64,000 nt of DNA from Saccharum officinarum (lineage: Eukaryota > Streptophyta > Magnoliopsida > Poales > Poaceae): positions 124,001 to 188,000 of the forward strand of contig CM036167.1 of NCBI GenBank assembly GCA_020631735.1, written 5' to 3'. The position numbers and the translations under genes were made by a program. The notes under the pieces are model-generated. The model saw nothing but the letters and a program-made list of their open reading frames with translations, had not been told where the DNA came from and made no database searches. This document shows, one piece after another, positions 34,942-45,304 of the stretch; position 1 is the stretch's first letter; each line of letters begins with the position of its first letter.

Positions 34942-37900
34942 TTAAGCACATGCGGCGGTGGGGACCGTCGCAAAGATCTCACGATAAACAATATTTTGTG
35001 TCTCATCTGTGCAGTCACCGTCTGGGTTTTCTATGACCATTTTAAGACCATGCTTTGAAGTAACCCTAGAAACAGCAACATAAAGCTGTCTGTGGCTGAA
35101 AACAGGATTTTTAAGGTAGATGCCAACATTGGCCAACGTCTGTCCTTGGCTCTTATTAATGGTCATGGCATAGCAAACCTTAATCGGGAACTGACGCCGC
35201 TCTAGGGTAAAGGGTAACCTTGTGTTTTTCAGAGTCAGGCAAATTCTTGGTATATGCACAATATCTCCAGCATGTGTCCCCGTTATTATTTTGGCCTCTA
35301 TCAACATGTCACCAAGATTAGTAATGATCAGCCTTGTGCCATTACATAGCCCACCGGACTGGTCAAGGTTTCTAAGCACCATTATAGGCACACCTTTCTT
35401 AAGGACCAGACGGTGGTGGGGAAAATTGTTGCCATTCAAAGAATTCAAGAACTCAATGGGATACATTAGATCGTAAGACTCATGGGTTCCTGGGGATTTA
35501 GATATTCTATCAGAACTTAGGTACTCCCTCTCAGCCCCGGGTATCAAGGACACAACATGTGAGTTTATACTATCTGCAGCTTCATTGGTTGGAGTTAAAA
35601 TAGCACGATTCTGAAGATAGAGTTGGTCAGAGTATCTTGCAGATAGTTCTGGGTACACAGCCTGAATGATGGCGGTGATTTTGTCTCCTTGTGGCATAAG
35701 CAACAGGTCGCGTGGTATCCTAACCCATGATGCTCCCGGCTCGCTATCGTTTCTAATGTTTTCTACATTGCCCTCACCAATATCTAGCACCCATCTACTA
35801 AACTGACTGATCTCTTTCTGTGTTTCTATGCTTAGATCTGGACAATGGAGCCTCATGTTTATAGTTAGGGATAGAACCATAACCTGTTTCCACAAAGGAG
35901 AGTTAACAATCGCAGCGTTGACAATCTCAGCTCTACCACCACCCTCAACAACGGGCAGTATTTGCCTGAGGTCACCACCTAGCACAACGACCTTACCTCC
36001 AAAAACCAAACCTTCAGCGCCCTCTGTCCCATGTGACAGAAGGTCCCTGAAGGTTCTATCTAAGGCCTCAAACGCATGACGATGTGTCATCAAAGCTTCA
36101 TCCCAAATGATCAGGGATGCTGACTTAATCAGCTCACCAAGCATGGAACCACGTTTTATATCACAAATAGAACTATCATCTAGGTCGCAAGGTATCTTGA
36201 AGCGTGAATGAGCGGTGCGACCACCTAGCAGCAGCAGGGCTGCCACACCAGAGGAAGCAACAGTGAGCACAATTTTCTGGTGCGCTCGTAGCCAAGCAAC
36301 CACGGCTCCCCAAAGAAAAGTTTTACCAGTACCCCCGTAGCCAGATACAAAGAAGAAACCTGGCCTGTCATTTAGAACAGTTTCTGTGATCGATTTAAAT
36401 GCAGTTAGTTGTTGTTCATTTAGCTTGTTGATTAGGTTTTCTGCCTCACCCATCAACTGATCTGCACAGTATGAATATTCTTCCTGAATAAGTCTATTAC
36501 CAGAAGCTGATTCTAAGTGTGTAGTCATTTCAGGTAAGTTATGGTCCCTCATTCTTGTCCCATTTCTTGAAAAAAGACTTGAAAGCTCATCAAGCAAGTG
36601 GTTTCTCAGCTCTATATCAGTAACCTGATACCCAGGATTACCTACAAGCTCTCTAAAGCAGTACTGTATATCGTCGGCCAAAAGCCTCCACACCTTCTCA
36701 AAAAAAGCGTATTCATCATTGATCTCGCAAAAAAGTAGCATAGTAACAAACAGTTTAATAAGCTGCGAAGATGTTGCCCAAGCAACAGCTTCATTGAAGG
36801 CATCATACCATTCTTTATCATCACCAAGTAGCCCACGAGCGCTGCATGCTAACTTGAACGTAGGATAGAGGACACCGTTGTATCTCCTAACATCTTCATA
36901 ACTCTGGGCACCTCTAACCACAAGCAGCAGCATCCTAAGGAAGTACCTCTCACCAACAGATGGATGCACATAGTAAAGCCGACCTATCTTACCAGTGGGG
37001 CGCTGCCTACACTCCCAAGACCTGGAAGAGGAATCCCACTTCCACTTGGAAGGGAACTCACAATAGGTAAGATGTCTACCTTGATCAGCGTATTGGTTGG
37101 CAACGAACCATTCAGTTAGCATTGTCTTGCGAAGGAATTCTTTGGAAGCAATATCTGTTATATCAGTATCTGGATCATATACTATGCAGTTGTCATCTGG
37201 CAGGTGCACAGGCAACCTCTCTACAGATGGATAGTGTCTATGGATGTCAAAACCAAAAATTCGCCAATATGCATCTTGCTCACATATATACCTACAGTCT
37301 AGGTATTCCTTGACCTCATCAACTGGTCTTGCCTGCTCATCACAAGGGGGTTGGTCACCGCTTCTCGCTCTCTGTATATAAACCTTGCCACGATCAGCAC
37401 CTTTGGTGACGTATTTGAATAAGTATTTAATAAAAATCCCTTTATTGCACCACTCTACATTGATATGAGCCTGATACTTTTTTTAGCAAAAAACTGTTAT
37501 AGGGAACTACCCATCCATTGTCTAGTTTTTTGTTGCCTTTTTCAATGTATCTTTCATTGTTGGGCCTTTTGTACACAGCAAAGCTATTGTCTTCTACGAT
37601 TGTTTCACTTTGATATGGTTTCAGGAATCTCTTTGAACATTTGCCATTTTTCATGCATGGACAGGTCTCATGGCTTGGCCCACATGGACCATGCATCATA
37701 TGTTCAGCAACTAAGGCATATGCAAGAGGGTCTCTTTGTGGGTCAGGAATTTCAGCGCTTATGAATTCATTGATCAGGGCAGGAGTTGGATGCGAGGTGT
37801 CCCGGACAAGCCACACAATAATATGAGCATGGGGAAGACCACGCTTTTGGAATTCAACAGTATGCAACACTGAGCAGAACAAAAAGAAGTATCAAACACA

Positions 37901-39890
37901 ACCGCATGTTTCTAAACACAGGAAAAACATTCAGTCAGCATAACTACATACCAGCATTAACAGGTCCAAAAACAGAGCCACTTCTTATGTCAGCGAGAAG
38001 CTCTTCAAGTTTCATATTATACACCCTAACCACTATATCTGCTCTATCTGTTGGTTTCTAGCCAGGTTCTAACGATAAGGCCTCAGAGATCTCTGGCCAC
38101 TTTGGATTACAGGTGAATGTCGTGAAAAAGTCCGGTGGCCCATACACCCTACAGATCGCAATTCCATCATGATAATTCTGGATCATATAACGCCTACCAC
38201 CGGTATGGGAAGCTGGTAGCACAGTTTTCTTGCCAATTTCATTACCATCTACACACCCACGATCCACGGCATCAACTATGCCCTGCAGGCTCTCTACACG
38301 CAATTTGCCCTGATTCTGAATGACATACCAGAGCCTATTTTCATCTACGCAGGCACGTGCATCAATCTTAGCCTGAGTGGATAGGGCACCATAGCACAAA
38401 AAAGGGTTTGGCTGGTTTTTTCTATAGTTAAAGGCATGGCGAAAATAATCTTGCATGGTCATCTTCACACGCACGTTCTTACCCCTTGCAGTAACACCAT
38501 TGTAAGGCACACCAATCTGGTACCCACGTTCACCATAGGGAAATAGGAGCGGGTATTGCAGGGCCATAAAAGCAGGATGCAAAGAGGAAATTTGCTGCAA
38601 ATGACCGGATCTGGCCTGCACAATTATATCACGCTGAAAAGTGTCTAGTGAGAAATCACCAACAACAAGCATGGCCAGCTGCTCGGTAGTGGGCAAGTTG
38701 TATTGGACAGGATCCCCCTCCCTTGCCCCTATGATCCGGATTATGAATTCTTCGTCGCCATTTTCTGCTAGCCTATCCCTCGCCAACCTAAACTGCTTAG
38801 CCAACGGGTTGTGTGCGTCCAACATCTCCAACAATTGCCCAATAATCGCCTGATCTAAAGGTTCAGAAGGGCGTTCATCAGGATGCAAGGCACGTATTCT
38901 ATTCTTCACCTCATTAGCAGTATCGTACACATAGAGCTGAATAAACTTTGGAGGCTGGCCACTGTTCGGAATGAGGGATCCTATACGATGGTGAATCTGG
39001 CCAGATATCTTGAACACAGGGGGCCACGACCATCACTCATAGACCTATCTATATTTGCACCCATCGATGTAAAAGCGAATAGGCAGTTATATTGGCGTAT
39101 ATTCTTTAGGAAACGTTTACATCGAGCATCACCGTCAAATCTAGCCAGGGATGCAAGTGGTTCAGGACGTTGTTTAAAAGGGGGCAGGACAACCTTTCCA
39201 CCCTTACAGCACTTGTTGTAAACGATCTTACCACCTCTCACACTGGACTCTGATTTGACACACTAATGCAACCAAATCATAGCATGGCAATCCCTACACT
39301 GGTAGGTCGGTCCTCCATAGTCAGAACGTCCAGGATATGTAGCTAGCCACCCACCAACATAGGGAGCGGACACATAAAAGGAGGAAGCCAAACAACAAAT
39401 ATGCAATCAGCAAATAGCACCACATGTGATCCCTAACAAGGGCAGCAGCGACTTTACTGCTAAATTAACAAACCTTTTAGCGCATCAATATATTCCTGCG
39501 TGAATCGACCACAACCCAGAGCAGAATTGCAGCCACCAACCATCCCTAACACAACACGCAGTTGGGGAAAAGAGGAAAAATTTCTCAAAGGGCATCCTAC
39601 AGGGAACAAAACAGTTACAAAGAACAACTAAACAGGGAGGCACCTGCCACAACTAATTTTTTCTGGTCCAGATATTTCTTCCTCTTACGACGGCACTCAG
39701 CAGGCGAAAGGGTGCTTGGCACATAGCACGCACCCTCGGCTGTAACAAATTAGGAGTTAACCATAGAAGATGTACAGTCCTAGGCATTCAAGTGCGTAGA
39801 CAGACCCCGCTACACAGCACATACCCTTTCTTTTACGGGAACATGAGGCATTCGGCGCGGCACTGGGCTGCGAAGTAGCTATGGATGGTA
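34942..39890 (-). pseudogene. Helitron RepHel (Rep HUH endonuclease plus PIF1-like helicase), disrupted
   Basis: Order on the minus strand: small N-terminal exons (about 39470-39890, e.g. ALGCGRFTQEYIDALKG), a zinc-finger-like YQCRDCHAMIW, the Helitron N-terminal domain (RRYMIQNYHDGIAICRVYGP), the HUH motif in FQKRGLPHAHIIVWL, the tyrosine motif IKYLFKYVTKG, and a complete PIF1 helicase with Walker A GYGGTGKTFLW, Walker B IIWDEALM, GGDLRQILPVV, MTINKSQGQT and YVAVSRV. Rep nicks and joins; the helicase unwinds. An 82-bp intron (37870-37951) separates the N-terminal domain from the HUH motif. Lesions: probable stop at 39263-39265; one-base loss in the G run 39019-39023; TAG at 38058-38060 where Gln is expected; one-base gain in the T run 37478-37484. 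The helicase half (about 37477-34942) is uninterrupted. The element cannot make full-length RepHel. Confidence 0.9.
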
Positions 39891-40074
39891 AACAGAAAAT
39901 AAATCAAAGTATTTCGAGCTAAGACAAATACATCATGAGTTTCCAAAAAACAACAGACAAGCTAACATACAAGGTTCTCCCCCAACACCATGGGCCAAAG
40001 GCACTGCACCAGCTGGCAGCAACTGAAGACCTTAACAAGCAGTGCGTTAGAAAATACCGTTTATTCCTGCGTTT

Positions 40075-42136
40075 CGGTGGTACTATAGCTAGAAAGATAA
40101 GGCAAGAAAGTTCTAAATATAAATGAATCTATCAATGTTACTCGGCATACTAATAGTCAAAAAAACCATGGGCCCCCTGAGCACTAGTGGACTACATCAG
40201 AGGCCACCGACTACATACTATAAATCAGCCAATACTGAAACAAGGATGGCGAACCTGACAAGCTGCCAGATCAAAGCAGACTTCAGATATTATTTCAGGA
40301 TTGTATGTTATTTATCTCCTTTCTCCATTTCTTTAAGATCCATTACAAAAGAATATATAGATCTCTCTTACTGTCGAATGCTTATTACTGCAATTGTTTT
40401 TATTTATAGTGTCCGGTTACGAAACAAATTCAGATTATGGTGATTGGGGATGGATCCAGTATATCCCAAAACAATTAGAGAAATCCTGAAATGCTTCCCA
40501 CAGTATGAAGTTCAATATGGCACCACACATATTCAGAGCTATTTCGGTAGACCCTAACAAGCAGTGCCTTAGAAAATTCCGTTTATTACTGGGGTTCAAG
40601 AGAATCCTAAAGGAGACTCAGCAACCAAACAAGCAAACCCAAAATTGGGGCAAAATTGAGGGAAAAAAATTCAGTGTCAGACACATCTATGGAAGGGCAA
40701 GCGCATTATTAGGAACGAGCTGTAGCAGGGGCATTCGGTGGTACTATAGCTAGAAAGATAAGGCAAGAAAGTTCTAAATATAAATGAATCTGTCAATGTT
40801 ACTCGGCATACTAATAGTCAAAAAAACCATGGGCCCCCTGAGCACTACTGGACTACATCAGAGGCCACCGACTACATACTATAAATCAGCCAATACTGAA
40901 ACAAGGATGGCGAACCTGACAAGCTGCCAGATCAAAGCAGACTTCAGATATTATTTCAGGATTGTATGTTATTTATCTCCTTTCTCCATTTCTTTAAGAT
41001 CCATTACAAAAGAATATAAAGATCTCTCTTACTGTCGAATGCTTATTACTGCAATAGTTTTTATTTACAGTGTCCGGTTACGAAACAAATTCAGATTATG
41101 GTGATTGGTGATGGATCCAGTATATCCCAAAACAATTAGAGAAATCCCAAAATGCTTCCCACAGTATGAAGTTCAATATGGCACCACACATATCCAGAGT
41201 TATTTCGGTAGACCCTAACAAGCAGTGCCTTAGAAAATTCCGTTTATTACTGGGGTTCAAAGAACCCTAAAATTGGACGCTGACAAACTAAATGTTGTCA
41301 AACAAGGAGACTCAGCAACCAAACAAGCAACACAATAGCGCCCAATTGGGGCAAAATTGAGGGAAAAAAATTCAGTGTCAGACACATCTATGGAAGGGCA
41401 AGCGCATTATTAGGAACGAGCTGTAGCAGGGGCATTCGGTGGTACTATAGCTAGAAAGATAAGGCAAGAAAGTTCTAAATATAAATGAATCTGTCAATGT
41501 TACTCGGCATACTAATAGTCAAAAAAACCATGGGCCCCTGAGCACTACTGGACTACATCAGAGGCCACCGACTACATACTATAAATCAGCCAATACTGAA
41601 ACAAGGATGGCGAACCTGACAAGCTGCCAGATCAAAGCAGACTTCAGATATTATTTCAGGATTGTATGTTATTTATCTCCTTTCTCCATTTCTTTAAGAT
41701 CCATTACAAAAGAATATAAAGATCTCTCTTACTGTCGAATGCTTATTACTGCAATAGTTTTTATTTACAGTGTCCGGTTACGAAACAAATTCAGATTATG
41801 GTGATTGGTGATGGATCCAGTATATCCCAAAACAATTAGAGAAATCCCAAAATGCTTCCCACAGTATGAAGTTCAATATGGCACCACACATATCCAGAGT
41901 TATTTCGGTAGACCCTAACAAGCAGTGCCTTAGAAAATTCCGTTTATTACTGGGGTTCAAAGAACCCTAAAATTGGACGCTGACAAACTAAATGTTGTCA
42001 AACAAGGAGACTCAGCAACCAAACAAGCAACACAATAGCGCCCAATTGGGGCAAAATTGAGGGAACAAAATTCAGTGTCAGACACATCTATGGAAGGGCA
42101 AGCGCATTATTAGGAACGAGCTGTAGCAGGGGCATT
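40075..42136. repeat. tandem array of three 661-701 bp units
   Basis: Units begin CGGTGGTACTATAGCTAGAA at 40075, 40736 and 41437 and run to 42136 (661, 701 and 700 bp). Units 2 and 3 are nearly identical; unit 1 lacks about 40 bp around the AAATTGGACGCTGACAAACT segment. Matching repeated frames (MNLSMLLGILIVKKTMGPLS...) are a by-product. The array lies between RepHel's first visible exons and the GC-rich block at 42137-42540, so it may be inside the RepHel promoter or a 5' UTR intron. Confidence 0.9.
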
Positions 42137-42540
42137 GCCGAAGAGCAGTACCTACGCGAACGCCGTCAGAGGAGGCTCCGGGCGGAGATCCGTGACTGGC
42201 CCGGTCGAGCTCCGACGCAGCTCCGGCTTGGCGGCGGTGATCCGCCGAAGGCGCAGGCTCCGCTCCCCCGCAACACAGATTCACCGAGCTCGAACCACCG
42301 CTCCAAGACCTAGAAACCAAGCGCACCGCCCCGCGCGGATAGGAAACGCATCAGACGTTGGGAAAAAGGAAAGGAATCGAGAACGGGCAGAGCCATGGTT
42401 GCCCAGCACCTACCTCAGAGAACCGGCAAGACGGAAGGGGAGCCGCAACGAAGGCGTCAGCGTGCTCTTTATCCTGTCGCCTGTGGACCGGCCGGGCGGC
42501 ACCTCCCTCGACGCCTCCCATCACTGCCCCACCATAAGCG

Positions 42541-42557
42541 TTTTTTTTTTTGACACA
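42541..42557 (-). mobile_element. 17-bp poly-T insert flanked by 15-bp direct repeats
   Basis: T11 followed by GACACA stands between perfect copies of GCCCCACCATAAGCG (42526-42540 and 42558-42572). Read on the minus strand this is TGTGTC plus an A tail with a target duplication: the form expected of an almost completely 5'-truncated LINE or SINE product. Confidence 0.6.
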
Positions 42558-42720
42558 GCCCCACCATAAGCGTTACTACACTGGAACGCAGGCCCTTCTC
42601 CTACACGGGGCCACACGTGCAGTGTCTGAGTAGCGGACGGGACTGGTGGGCGACCTTCTCAGAGGAGGAAAGCGACGTCCACTTCTCGCAACAGCGCCGC
42701 ACGGCACGCCCGAACGCAAT

Positions 42721-42963
42721 GGCTGTGTGTTCAGTTCCGCGAAAAGGCGTAAAAAAAAAGTACTGTAGTACGTTTTGGCTTTATTTGGTAAATAGTGTCC
42801 AACCGTTGATTAATTAGGTTCAAAACGTTCGTCTCGTAAAGTACAACCAAACCGTACAATTAGTTTTTGATTTCATCTACATTTAGTACTCCATGCATGT
42901 ATCGCAAGTTTGATGTGACGGGAATCTTTTGAGTACTTTTTTTTTTTTAAAGTAAACACAGCC
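42721..42963 (-). mobile_element. MITE, family M1 (copy 6, inverted)
   Basis: GGCTGTGTGTTCAGTT at the left mirrors AAAGTAAACACAGCC at the right. The reverse complement holds the family core (GAGACGAACGTTTTGAACC, CTACAGTACTT). Confidence 0.8.
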
Positions 42964-43562
42964 AATGTCACACCGACCGTGGTCCTGTTGTACTGTCAAA
43001 CCAATACCAGATAGACAACGGCCACCGCCGTTAGCCCATCGGACGTCAGCACAACAGGGAGCGCACGCACTGACCGTGTGCTCGGCTTGCTGTAAGCCAA
43101 TCACAGGCAGACAACAGCCGCTACCGTCAGCGCGTTTGGAGAGCAGATGAATGTGGCGCCCGTACCGTCAACGCGGACAGAGGCCAGCAGAACGGGGCGT
43201 CCAATCCCTGAGGTGGGGAGGCCATGCCGACGGGGCCCACAGACTAGGCGCCTGGCTCCACTGCGTGAGAAGGACGAGGCCAGCAGAACAGGGCCCGCCT
43301 GACCGTTCTGTCACCGGCTCACTGGTCAGCGCTAGCACCACCATCTGATAGGAATCCAACTGCCAGTACTCGTTTCGATGATGTGGCCATGGCGAGGCCG
43401 GGCCGGCTCCTGGTGTTCTCTTGCTTTTAAATGCAGCCATGCACACACCTGTAAAGGCCCGAGTAAAGAAGAGAAAGGAATTGAGCCTAGCGTTTGGCGA
43501 CAAGTTCTCTCTTGGAAGCAATTCATTTTGAGCAACACGACACAGCTAAATAAGTGAGTTTG
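42964..43562. other. no gene recognised
   Basis: GC-rich, with open frames on both strands and no family match. Local near-repeats (AGACAACGGCC / AGACAACAGCC; GAGGCCAGCAGAAC twice) suggest old duplications. Confidence 0.4.
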
Positions 43563-43741
43563 CTATATTTCAGGTGCCTGGTTTTTTAAGAATTTTCAAA
43601 CAACAATTCACAAGAGATAACTATTTCTATCAAAAGGACAGCTCACAAGAGACAAAGAACAAACTTTTCTATAGCCCAACAATGACAAAATTGCATGTTG
43701 CCTGAACAATAATAATAAAAAATCAGGCACCTGAGATATAG
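43563..43741. mobile_element. small foldback MITE
   Basis: CTATATTTCAGGTGCCTG at 43563-43580 is mirrored by CAGGCACCTGAGATATAG at 43724-43741 (16 of 18 bases pair). 179 bp, non-coding. Confidence 0.7.
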
Positions 43742-43839
43742 GAGAAGTGGCTAAATAATAACGACAAGTCCATAGCTAATTGGTGGGAGGATAGGCGACG
43801 ACACATTCCGGAGGCTCAATTCGATATCTTCAATAGGGA

Positions 43840-44290
43840 TAGTCGTTTATATCATGTGGAATATTTAGAAATAGGAATAAAAATAATATTTATTTATATC
43901 ATGTGGAGCATCTTAAAAGAACAGTAATATTCTAAAATTGTATCTTGTCACCCATTAATTTATAGGTTGTTTGTTCCACAGTTGGAAATAGGAATAAGAA
44001 AAATAATTATTTATGTCATGTGGAACATTTGAAAATAACATGCATCTTCTAAGATTGTATCTTGTCACCCCATTAATAGGATGTTTGGTTTAAGGAAACC
44101 CTCCATCCTAAATGAGGTGGTGCATTATGAGTCCATTGTTCAAATTTGATGGAACATATCTCTATTTTTTTATACTAGTGCTATTTATTAACTTATGAGG
44201 AATAAGATGATGATGCATCAACCTATTTCATTCTACAAACCAAATAAAAAGTGTGAAATAAGTAGATAATGGACGTACAAATCAAACACA
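43840..44290. repeat. local duplications and a possible Tourist-like MITE
   Basis: The phrase ATATCATGTGGA.CAT..(A/G)AAA with TTGTATCTTGTCACCC..ATTAAT occurs twice (about 43905-43965 and 44015-44080). From about 44089 GATGTTTGGTTTAAGG is mirrored near 44250 by CTACAAACCAAATAA, as in Tourist-type MITEs. Boundaries are uncertain. Confidence 0.4.
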
Positions 44291-44499
44291 CTGCAAATGC
44301 CCACTAGAGCCAAAAGAGAATATTCAAAAGAAGGAAGGCTTTCCTAAGATGACATTGCTAATCTTGCAATTGCTTTGGTCCTATCACCTATGTGTTTGTT
44401 CAATGGGGGCTTTTATTTGCTTGTTGAATCCCCTTGTGTCCTGTTTAGGCATGGTGTGGACCAACATAAACTTCCTTTCCTCCTTAATTGCCATCGTTC

Positions 44500-45304
44500 T
44501 TGCCCTTATGTTAAAAAAAAGAACTGAAATAGTATACGCAAATAAAGATGATGCTTGAATTGTGACTATATGAGTATGTCTGGATTCAACTTGTAATATA
44601 TTTCATGGGAGGACCAACGAGTTTTCACTTTTCTGCGGGATGGTAATGCTCAAGGTACTCCCTCTGTCCCAAAATAGAAGTCATTCTCGCTTCCCGAGAA
44701 GTCAACTTTTTAAAACTTTGACCAATTATATATAAAAAATAATAATATTTATAATACATAATTAGTATCATTAGATAGATCTTTGAATATACTATCATCA
44801 TAAATTTATTTGAAGATATAAATGTTGCACGTATTTTCTATAAATCTAGTTAAAGTTGAAAAAGTTTGACCAGCACGCATCACATAACGTCGTCTATTGT
44901 GGGACGGAGGGAGCAAGTTATATTCCACGCACTCATGTTCCTTGGCAATGATCTTATGAAATCATCTTGGACGTGAGTCGGATTTTTTTAGAAAAACGAA
45001 AAGGACAGCAGGCCATGAGGCCAAATAAAGACACAAAGGGAAGCCGCATGCCGAGGGTAGAAATACTGAAATAGCTAGGCGTAGCAGAAACGACAGCGCC
45101 AGATTTAAACGGACAGGAAGCTTTTTCGGACTGGAAAACGGACGACGAACGGATGGGAAGAACGCGTGGTGGGCCGAGCCGGCCATCGGCACGTAGCAGT
45201 CCATGGGTCGCCTGTGTTGTGCCTCTGGGCTCTGGCCCGCGTGGTTGCGGTGTGAGAGGCGTGTCCGCTTCTGGGCCTTCTATCATACTGTAAACCTAGC
45301 TCAC
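44500..45304. repeat. spacer 2 of the duplicated host unit, left part
   Basis: Diverged copy of 27430-28250 in the same orientation (AAAGAACTGA..., GATGATGCTTGAATTGTGAC, TCTGGATTCA, AAACGAAAAGGACAG, GCAGAAACGACAGCGCC, CGCTTCTGGGCCTTC). It is interrupted by a Stowaway MITE (44658-44913) and cut at 45304 by the solo LTR; the match resumes at 47604-47640. Together with 28.4-30.3 kb this completes the second unit of a tandem duplication. Confidence 0.7.
44658..44913. mobile_element. Stowaway MITE (Tc1/mariner type)
   Basis: CTCCCTCTGTCCCA at the left and TGTGGGACGGAGGGAG at the right are classic Stowaway ends. The left flank is TA; the right is CA, a decayed TA target duplication. AT-rich 256-bp interior with GTTTGACCA motifs, no coding. 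Confidence 0.88.

Larger units (their letters stand above)
30320..42540 (-). mobile_element. large Helitron with RepHel and RPA-like genes (upper boundary approximate)
   Basis: On the minus strand the 3' end is exact: a GC hairpin, ten bases, then CTAG at 30323-30320, followed by host T at 30319, as Helitrons require. Host DNA to the left is the 3' flank of unknown-gene copy 2. The element carries RepHel (pseudogene, 34942 to about 39890) and an RPA-like gene (31974-34524), the pair typical of plant autonomous Helitrons. Upstream of RepHel lies a tandem array (40075-42136) and a GC-rich block (42137-42540) that could be promoter or 5' UTR. I did not find a convincing 5' TC end; it must lie between about 42140 and 44500. 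Helitrons move by rolling-circle replication and insert between A and T without target duplication. Confidence 0.85.

Noticed and set aside
40123..41804. Repeated 106-codon frames (MNLSMLLGILIVKK...) as a gene family
   Set aside because: They recur only because the 700-bp unit is tandemly repeated, units 2 and 3 are nearly identical in all positions, and the frame is truncated in the third unit by a one-base change.
42135..42569. 144-codon plus-strand frame beside the Helitron tandem array
   Set aside because: Low-complexity Arg-rich translation of GC-rich DNA, opposite in strand to the Helitron genes. A 5' UTR or promoter on the minus strand is more likely.
44158..44180. TCTCTATTTTTTTATACTAG as a plus-strand Helitron 5' end
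   Set aside because: It resembles a TCTCTA start after A, but no matching 3' hairpin and CTAG end on the plus strand was found downstream, and AT-rich DNA gives such matches by chance.
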